DNA from: Ostrinia nubilalis
Lineage: Eukaryota > Arthropoda > Insecta > Lepidoptera > Crambidae
NCBI RefSeq assembly: GCF_963855985.1
Contig: NC_087092.1
Span: forward strand, 3,906,001-3,970,000
DNA: 64,000 nt
Direction of reading: 5' to 3'
Part shown: positions 60,501 through 64,000 of the stretch, one piece after another
Position numbering within the stretch: position 1 is the first letter of the stretch
Layout of the letters: the number at the start of each line of letters is the position of its first letter
The notes under the pieces: generated by a model
What the model was told of the DNA's origin: nothing
Databases searched by the model: none
The model's input: only the letters and a program-made list of their open reading frames with translations
Program-made: the position numbers and the translations under genes

Positions 60501-60823
60501 CATTTTGGTTCATACAAATAAATAAATATCCTTGGACATTTTACACTGCGCCTCTAGTCCCAAACTAAGCAAAGCTTGTACTATGGGTGCTCAACGCAAC
60601 AACAAATAGTCGCGTACCTTTAACCAACTGCTGCAATGCTCACCTCAGGATCAGCGTGTCAGTCTCCGGGTTCAAATACCCCTCGCTGGCCAATAAGTCC
60701 AGCCTGAAGAACCGGTTGTAGCCCCAGCACTCGCCGACCTCGAAGTCAGACGCGAATTCGCGCACGATATTCTTCGACGGGTCGCGAGACACTTGGTGCA
60801 GCATCTCCACCCGGTACTCGTAC
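45391..60823 (-). CDS. TRIM37: TRIM37-like E3 ubiquitin ligase, C-terminal ~630 residues
   Basis: Twelve exons join in frame from 60823 down to 45391, phases checked at every junction. TRIM37 proteins carry RING, B-box, coiled coil and MATH domains and ubiquitinate centriolar, peroxisomal and chromatin proteins. Visible here are the end of the MATH domain ([50 protein letters not shown]), the [14 protein letters not shown] join that recalls vertebrate TRIM37, a long disordered region, the acidic [18 protein letters not shown] motif, then low-complexity exons and a TGA stop. RING and B-box exons lie beyond 64000. Introns are rich in MITEs and LINE fragments. Three exons are followed by tandem arrays of themselves. 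Confidence 0.88.
45640..45787. mobile_element. MITE in last TRIM37 intron
   Basis: AATTATTATTACTGACGG and AATTGCTACCAT at the left are mirrored by ATGGTAGCAAT and CCGTCAGTAATAATAATT at the right. Confidence 0.75.
47000..47524. mobile_element. Tc1/mariner-type MITE
   Basis: TA flanks both ends (46998-46999 and 47525-47526). The termini ACTGGTCATCACAATAAT and TTTTTGTGATGACCAGTG are inverted repeats. About 525 bp, no transposase frame; it lies in the exon 10-11 intron. Confidence 0.7.
47683..47840 (-). CDS. TRIM37: TRIM37 exon 10
   Basis: Phase 1 to 0, 52 whole codons: [31 protein letters not shown] and [13 protein letters not shown]. The acceptor is TTCCATCCTCAG and the donor TACAAC|gtaaat. 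If the donor were ignored, the frame would stop at 47653, so an alternative terminal form is possible. Confidence 0.78.
48204..48523 (-). repeat. Two decayed tandem copies of exon 9b
   Basis: Reading the - strand, the exon 9b body plus donor (GTGAGACCTGCAG|gtaag) recurs at 48360 and, more decayed, at 48204, giving spacings of 164 and 156 bp. Copy 2 has a one-base loss making a stop; copy 3 is poorly conserved inside but keeps AGACCTGCAG|gtaaaa. Neither has a 3' splice site like that of the first copy. Confidence 0.75.
48524..48721 (-). CDS. TRIM37: TRIM37 exon 9b (symmetric cassette)
   Basis: 198 bp, phase 1 to 1, so it can be skipped without frame change. It encodes [20 protein letters not shown], an Arg/Ser-rich middle and [12 protein letters not shown]. 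The acceptor is GTTACCTACAG and the donor CTGCAG|gtaaga. Inclusion is inferred from phase and splice sites. Confidence 0.65.
48826..49203 (+). repeat. Lepidopteran dispersed repeat with (CAAA)n tail
   Basis: A short GTGCCCGCGACTTCGTACG piece is followed by CTAGCTTTTGCCCGCGGCTT, a TTTGTCACAGATCGTC block, a (CAAA)n tract at 49160-49180 and the end CTTTATAATATTAGTATAGA. It is an abundant moth repeat of Helitron-like or RTE type. Confidence 0.6.
49410..49568 (-). CDS. TRIM37: TRIM37 exon 9
   Basis: 159 bp, phase 1 to 1: [20 protein letters not shown], then [20 protein letters not shown] and TPKHARHG. The acceptor is GTCACCTTCCAG and the donor CGGCACG|gtcagt. Confidence 0.8.
50082..50282. mobile_element. 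MITE with ~75-bp inverted ends
   Basis: Left CTGGTCTGTGAGCACGTAGA, ATTTTGTCCAATGACC and CGCGCGTAATTATGTTG are mirrored by CAATATAATTACGCGCG, ATTGGACAAAAT and TCTACGTGCTCACGGACCAG. Confidence 0.8.
50757..50861 (-). CDS. TRIM37: TRIM37 exon 8
   Basis: 105 bp, phase 1 to 1: [20 protein letters not shown] then [15 protein letters not shown]. Joined to exon 7 it gives ETMSGENDIE, close to the vertebrate ETMSGENDVE segment as I recall it, which supports direct splicing of 7 to 8. Confidence 0.85.
52181..52351. mobile_element. PIF/Harbinger-type MITE
   Basis: 171 bp with a 3-bp TTA duplication (52178-52180 and 52352-52354). The ends GGCCCAGAACCGACGGTGAA and TTCACCGTCTGTCCTGGGCC are inverted repeats. 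A TTA duplication is typical of PIF/Harbinger. Confidence 0.75.
52378..52622 (-). CDS. TRIM37: Candidate alternative terminal exon of TRIM37
   Basis: A strong - strand acceptor (CCTCCTCTATCCACAG) opens an 80-codon frame in phase 1, matching exon 7: [20 protein letters not shown], a Ser/Gly/Ala-rich stretch, then [20 protein letters not shown] and a TAA stop at 52378. TTTATT at 51947-51952 would be its poly(A) signal. It would end the protein shortly after ETMS. The + strand also has a long frame here, so coding status is uncertain. Confidence 0.35.
53124..53229 (-). CDS. TRIM37: TRIM37 exon 7 (acidic motif)
   Basis: 106 bp, phase 0 to 1: [20 protein letters not shown] then [15 protein letters not shown]. 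The [12 protein letters not shown] block is the most diagnostic C-terminal TRIM37 motif. The acceptor is TTGGTGCTTAG and the donor TGTCCG|gtaaat. Confidence 0.88.
53257..54361. mobile_element. MITE (GCCCGTATTCACAAA ends) split by another element
   Basis: GCCCGTATTCACAAA at the left and TTTTGTGAATACGGGC at the right are inverted repeats. Removing the inner 953-bp element and one 8-bp duplication restores a ~145-bp MITE. Its edge lies 28 bp upstream of the exon 7 acceptor. Confidence 0.75.
53362..54315. mobile_element. hAT-like non-autonomous element, copy 1
   Basis: It is bounded by CTCAGATCATAGAAGG and TCTATGATCTGAG and an exact 8-bp duplication GTCCACGC (53354-53361 and 54316-54323). Inner blocks GAAACGGGGGCGTGGCGCG and TTCTCGTTGTAGTTACGCGC recur in copy 2 at 60869-63638. 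An 8-bp duplication fits hAT, P or Merlin elements. No transposase frame. Confidence 0.85.
54675..54775 (+). mobile_element. RTE-type LINE fragment
   Basis: The + strand reads [20 protein letters not shown], the C-terminal end of an RTE-clade reverse transcriptase protein; nothing else of the element remains. Confidence 0.65.
55046..55345 (-). mobile_element. RTE-type LINE, 3' end
   Basis: The - strand reads [38 protein letters not shown] and [10 protein letters not shown], then a (CAT)n-like tail near 55050-55060. This is the typical C-terminus of moth RTE elements, 5'-truncated on insertion. Confidence 0.8.
55451..55653 (-). CDS. TRIM37: TRIM37 exon 6
   Basis: 203 bp, phase 1 to 0: [20 protein letters not shown], then a Pro/Glu/Ala-rich low-complexity part and [16 protein letters not shown]. 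The acceptor is CTTTTTTTTACAG and the donor ACTGGG|gtaaga. Confidence 0.8.
56030..56425 (+). mobile_element. RTE-type LINE fragment interrupted by a MITE
   Basis: The + strand reads [20 protein letters not shown] up to about 56184 and resumes at RWTDN near 56361. The gap is the 172-bp element at 56187-56358. Confidence 0.7.
56187..56358. mobile_element. MITE with TA duplication inside a LINE fragment
   Basis: TA flanks both sides (56185-56186 and 56359-56360). The ends TACTCGACGCAAAGACTCAT and GAGTCTTTGCGCCGAGTA are inverted repeats continuing to GGCAGGCG. Confidence 0.75.
56455..56665. repeat. Dispersed repeat with (AATC)n start
   Basis: An (AAATC)n tract at 56455-56475 is followed by TTATCTTTATTTG and a block containing GAGAAGCGCCGCAACAAACTC, a recurrent moth interspersed repeat. 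The class is not determined. Confidence 0.5.
56830..57659 (-). repeat. Five further tandem copies of TRIM37 exon 5 (166-bp unit)
   Basis: The exact period is 166 bp (donor edges at 57660, 57494, 57328, 57162, 56996, 56830). Each unit holds the exon from its ninth base, the donor CTCACTG|gtacac and about 24 bp of intron. The unit junction falls on ATTCG, also present at both outer boundaries (GGCGAATTCGCTGC and CACATTCGTTTC), indicating origin by 5-bp microhomology. Two junctions carry a shared variant (ATTCCCTACACG). No copy after the first has the TTTGCAG acceptor. Confidence 0.92.
57660..57814 (-). CDS. TRIM37: TRIM37 exon 5
   Basis: 155 bp, phase 2 to 1: [40 protein letters not shown] and [11 protein letters not shown]. 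The acceptor is AATGTTTGCAG and the donor CACTG|gtacac. Only the donor of this first copy keeps frame with exon 6; the next donor is offset by one base because 166 is not a multiple of three. Confidence 0.82.
57927..58050 (+). repeat. Dispersed intronic repeat, copy 3 (diverged)
   Basis: CACTGCAAATCCTGTGTGG and AACCAGTGAAGGCC correspond to blocks in 27218-27370 and 29498-29640. Confidence 0.5.
58322..58481 (-). CDS. TRIM37: TRIM37 exon 4
   Basis: 160 bp, phase 1 to 2: [40 protein letters not shown] and [12 protein letters not shown]. The acceptor is CATTGTTTCCCAG and the donor CTTCCAG|gtcagt. Its phase fits the donors of all five copies of exon 3. Confidence 0.83.
58755..59486 (-). repeat. 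Four further tandem copies of TRIM37 exon 3 (unit ~183 bp)
   Basis: Exon-like bodies end at donor edges 59303, 59121, 58938 and 58755. The core [20 protein letters not shown] then [10 protein letters not shown] is nearly invariant, while the first ~20 residues vary ([39 protein letters not shown]). Copies are separated by only 15 bp (GTTAGTGTTCTATAG or similar), too little for an intron, and lack the TTTCCCAG acceptor of the first copy. Confidence 0.9.
59487..59685 (-). CDS. TRIM37: TRIM37 exon 3
   Basis: 199 bp, phase 0 to 1. The acceptor CTGTGTTTCCCAG gives [20 protein letters not shown] directly after NDLKE of exon 2, much like the RLT-E-SR stretch of vertebrate TRIM37. The frame continues to [19 protein letters not shown] and MSGQRLASP. 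The donor is AGTCCCG|gttagt. A weaker acceptor set 13-15 bases inside (CTCTAGAG) was considered but would not reproduce this homology. Confidence 0.83.
60090..60204 (-). CDS. TRIM37: TRIM37 exon 2 in window (end of MATH domain)
   Basis: 115 bp, phase 2 to 0: [20 protein letters not shown] then [18 protein letters not shown]. The first part closes the MATH fold, the rest begins a helix. The acceptor is GTTTTGCGCCAG and the donor AAAGAG|gtaatt. Confidence 0.9.
60644..60823 (-). CDS. TRIM37: TRIM37 exon 1 in window (MATH domain)
   Basis: 180 bp, phase 1 to 2 (one leading base, 59 codons, two trailing): [40 protein letters not shown] and [19 protein letters not shown]. This is the most conserved stretch and identifies the family. 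The acceptor is CAACCCGCAG and the donor CTGAG|gtgagc. The preceding MATH, B-box and RING exons are not in the window. Confidence 0.92.
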
Positions 60824-61099
60824 CTGCGGGTTGGTGCTGGTCAGTTGGGCCAACGTTTGGGGTTCCACCTCAGATCATAGAAGGGAATAGATGTGAAACG
60901 GGGGCGTGGCGCGTATAATAATAAAAAGGTTTTCATACAAAAGCATTTTTAAACCAGTTTCGAGCCTTGCCCCGAAGGATTGAAAGTTGTAATGTTAATG
61001 TTCATATTTTCTTTTGCATGCATAAATTATGCTACACATCTGTCTCCTTTTCAACTTTGACTGTACAACCTAGCTTTAGAAACTTTAAAGGCCAATGTA

Positions 61100-63303
61100 G
61101 GGTAAACCGTATAGCTATTGCCCACTTAAGATTGCAAACACATTGAGATGAAAAATTAAAGAAAGTATTTTAATTTATCGACCATTTATGACTTTTTTCT
61201 TATACCTCAATAAACTGTTAAACAGAATATTAACAATTTTTAGTTAAAACTTACGTAACTTAGAAAATATTGAAATAAATTTAAAATCCTCCAAAAAGTA
61301 CAGTCATTGCCCATTACTTACACTAATTGCCCACATCAAAGCACAGTAATTGCCCAGCATCTTAAAACAAAATAATCAATTTTAAAATGACAAAACAGGG
61401 TTTAAATAAACAAAACAAAACATTAAACTTAAATTCTAGTAATACAGTCTTCAAAATTTCAAAATAAATTGCGTTTGGCCTTATCAAATATAATATCAAA
61501 TATTTCTTGAGCTGATGTTGATAAGTCAGAATCGGTAGAGACAGAATCATCTACTTCAAAACAAAGATGACGCAAAAATTAGAATTTTATATGTATTTAT
61601 TTTTTTGTCTTCTTTGATATCAGTTCAAGTGGTTGCTCAGAATGTTCAATTAGCTATTGGTTATTCTTCCCTAAAGTTGTATCTATTTCCTTACAATTAA
61701 CATTTTCACTAGTAGATTTAACGTAGGATTGTAATTTTTTGTATTTGCGTTTGAATTTTTATCATTTTTTTCAAGCCAAACCATATTTTTCAACAATTTA
61801 TCTTGCAGATAAATTGTTGGATACATCTTGTACAGCTTCGATCGCTTTTTGCAAATTTTCTATGCTATGTTGAACTTTTGGAGTCTTTGGCATACTGAAA
61901 ATGAAACATTAAAAGCCATTTCAATATTTATGCCTGTAAATTGCAAAACAAGTCTAGCAATGAGCAACTTAAACACTGCTACTGCATGGTGGCAACACTA
62001 ATAATAATTGCCCTGGGCAATAACTATACATTAACATATGGCAATAACTGAAATGATGGTGGGCAATAACTAAAAATATACAGATTTACGTGCAGTGATT
62101 ACCCACCGTTAAAATGACCGTTATAAAGCAAATTTTATCAGTTATTTTCATTGATAATGGAGAAAACACTTATAATTTCATCATGACCATACACCATTAG
62201 TTGAATATTAAATAACTTGCAAAAAAAAATTAACCTCTAAGCAAGTAATTCCTTAGTAAAATTGTTAAAGTCTTTACACGGTAATACTATCATACAGTAT
62301 TGTAACTTCATATAAACGGACGAAACGCGAGCTTTCCTTCGAAATTCAAATCTCGGTATGCGCTCGATATGCAAAAGTCGGGGGTGTCACGAATGTGCCA
62401 CAGTAATAAACGGACGATGTGTTGTTTTTTAAACAGTAAGTGCTTTTTTTATAAAAATAATTACAAGTACCTATTTATACAGGGTGTTAGGTAAATGGGT
62501 TTATAAGTCGACACTAGCCCATGTTAACATAATATGCATGTAAATGGTATGGTGAAGTCAGTGATATTATCATCATTTTTTTTTTAATTTTCATACAAAA
62601 TAAAATTTATAAAATCAGATTAGTACGAAAATTAAAATTATTAAAATGATGATATCAATTTTCTGACTTCACCATACCATTTATGTGCACATGTTAACAT
62701 GGGCTAGTGTCCGCTTATGAACCCATTTACTTAACATCCTGTATAATAATCAAGCATTTTGTACGCCTCAGTCACTTGTTACTAAATTTTAACACAAATA
62801 TATTTTTTTAATTAAATCTACTAATCACAAAACAACATGCATTTTTATCATTCATTCACAAAATATTTTGTTTTTCAAAATAAAATAAAAAATTACAATC
62901 ACAAAATACATTCACAAAACTAGATAGAAATTCTAAGTAGGCAGATGTAATAAAAATAGGGTCTGCAGGTGGGCAGCCCTATCGCATGTTGTCATACGGT
63001 GACGTACTGCGCGGCTGTTGACATTTATTTCAAAAATATGGCCGAGTTGGAATACTGTATAGATAGTATTACCGTGGTCTTTACCTGTTTGAGTAACATT
63101 TTCACCCGTCTTGACAAAATCCGCCATAACTGTATTTTTTTTGTGTTTCCTATTGTAAATTTTAAATCTACTTGTACATTGATCTCGGAGCCCTCTACTC
63201 AGTAAATTCAAATCTAACTAGAGTGATTCAAAGTCAGCACCTGACAATATTATTCTTAAAGCGGGCAATCACTACCAGTGGGCAATCACTCTCTGGTTTA
63301 CCC
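61100..63303. mobile_element. TA-flanked DNA element with repeated TTGCCCA motifs
   Basis: TA flanks both ends (61098-61099 and 63304-63305). The termini GGGTAAACCGTATAG and CTCTCTGGTTTACCC are inverted, followed by ATTGCCCAC and GTGGGCAAT. About ten TTGCCCA-type motifs lie in both subterminal parts, facing inward from each end. No transposase frame is evident in 2.2 kb; a Tc1/mariner-like non-autonomous element is the best guess. Confidence 0.65.
62480..62741. mobile_element. 262-bp palindromic MITE, innermost level
   Basis: The ends CAGGGTGTTAGGTAAATGGG and CCCATTTACTTAACATCCTG are inverted, with TA on both sides. Arms of about 110 bp (CACTAGCCCATGTTAACAT, GGTATGGTGAAGTCAG) match almost throughout. 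Confidence 0.85.
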
Positions 63304-63646
63304 TATAACCCACTTAATTTTAAGCTGCATGTGTCAAACAAGGCTGTATGTTTCTTTAATAAAGATAAAGAAAAAAAAAATAAAAAAATAAATAAATAAG
63401 TATCGATATCTCATCGACTCCATTTTATCTTTCTTCTCTCTAATTGCTTTTTTCAAAGTGTATGTGACGTGCCTTATGGCCAATCATAGCAATTTTGAGC
63501 CTGTTGTCGTAGACTCTCAGTCGCTTTGCTTTTACACAGTTGAATGTGTGTGTGAGCTGTGGTGGGGGAAATGTGGGGACACTGGTTCTCGTTGTAGTTA
63601 CGCGCGAGTTCATATCTATTCCGTTTCTATGATCTGAGGGTTCCAC

Positions 63647-64000
63647 CAACATTTGAACAGCGATAGACAACGAAAAAGGAAGCTATTGAAGTAAGCGTTT
63701 ATGTAAGAAAATATTATTTTGCACATGTAAGGAAATATTATTTTATACTTAAGTGGTAAGCATGAAACCCCACTAGTTATTACATAACATAGTTACAACT
63801 ACAAGGTTTACTCAATTTATTTATTGAAACAAACAGTACATGATCATTTGTATTTGTAACACAACTGTAGGGAAATAGGAAATATAATACATGTATTCTT
63901 GAGTTTCGTAAAACATCAATATCTGATCACGTATTTAATCAAAATTTAAAAGATTGCGCAACTTCACACTTCTCAATCTCCTGAGAATAAATAATTTACA
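63647..64000. other. TRIM37 intron, no exon seen
   Basis: AT-rich sequence without a coding frame or splice-bounded exon; upstream TRIM37 exons must lie further right. Confidence 0.5.

Larger units (their letters stand above)
60988..63397 (+). mobile_element. Poly(A)-tailed retroposon inside the hAT-like element
   Basis: Compared with copy 1, sequence is inserted at AAGT (duplicated at both sides, 60984-60987 and 63398-63401). It ends TTTCTTTAATAAAGATAAAG followed by an A-rich tail (63371-63397). Its own body is split by the TA-flanked element. Confidence 0.6.
60869..63638. mobile_element. hAT-like element, copy 2, carrying nested insertions
   Basis: It is bounded by CTCAGATCATAGAAGG and CTATGATCTGAG and an exact 8-bp duplication GGTTCCAC (60861-60868 and 63639-63646). 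The outer ends match copy 1 (53362-54315). Between GATTGAAAGT and AAGTATCGATATC it holds about 2.4 kb absent from copy 1. Confidence 0.85.

Overview
The window is nuclear DNA of an insect, almost certainly a moth or butterfly. The evidence is AT-rich introns with GC-rich split exons, canonical GT/AG junctions, and dispersed repeats typical of Lepidoptera: MITEs (short non-autonomous DNA transposons), tRNA-derived SINEs, RTE-type LINE tails, and repeats carrying a 'GCCCGCGGCTTC'-type start. There is no bacterial gene organisation.

Two protein genes converge. On the + strand, nine exons at 27038-37056 encode the C-terminal 706 residues of a PH + RhoGAP protein of the ARHGAP21/23 (insect RhoGAP19D-like) family. 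Its 5' exons lie left of the window, so most of 1-27037 is probably one very long intron. Its 3' UTR probably runs to a poly(A) signal at 39073. On the - strand, twelve exons from 60823 down to 45391 encode the last ~630 residues of a TRIM37-like E3 ubiquitin ligase, from the end of the MATH domain through the acidic [11 protein letters not shown] region to the stop. Its RING and B-box exons lie right of the window. Every junction of both genes was checked for frame, and all agree.

Layout: 1-13458 non-coding; 13459-17895 a rearranged non-autonomous LTR retroelement with three LTR copies, one inverted; 17900-27037 non-coding with a SINE, other repeats and one unexplained coding-like island; 27038-39090 the RhoGAP gene; 39120-42650 a cluster of inverted and direct repeats holding a 558-bp foldback element and a poly(A) retroposon; 44450-45300 a 62-bp satellite interrupted by a MITE; 45391-60823 TRIM37; 60869-63638 a four-level nest of mobile elements.

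The most unusual observation concerns four exons, one in the RhoGAP gene and three in TRIM37. Each is followed by a tandem array (10, 5, 6 and 3 copies, spacing about 156-184 bp). The repeated unit is the exon body plus its 5' splice site plus a few bases of intron. Only the first copy in each array has a real 3' splice site. The gaps between copies (about 10-45 bp) are too short to be introns, and using any donor other than the first gives a stop or a frameshift. The arrays therefore repeat donor sites rather than add exons. Finding the same architecture four times in two neighbouring genes suggests either a local mechanism or an assembly problem, and long reads would distinguish them.
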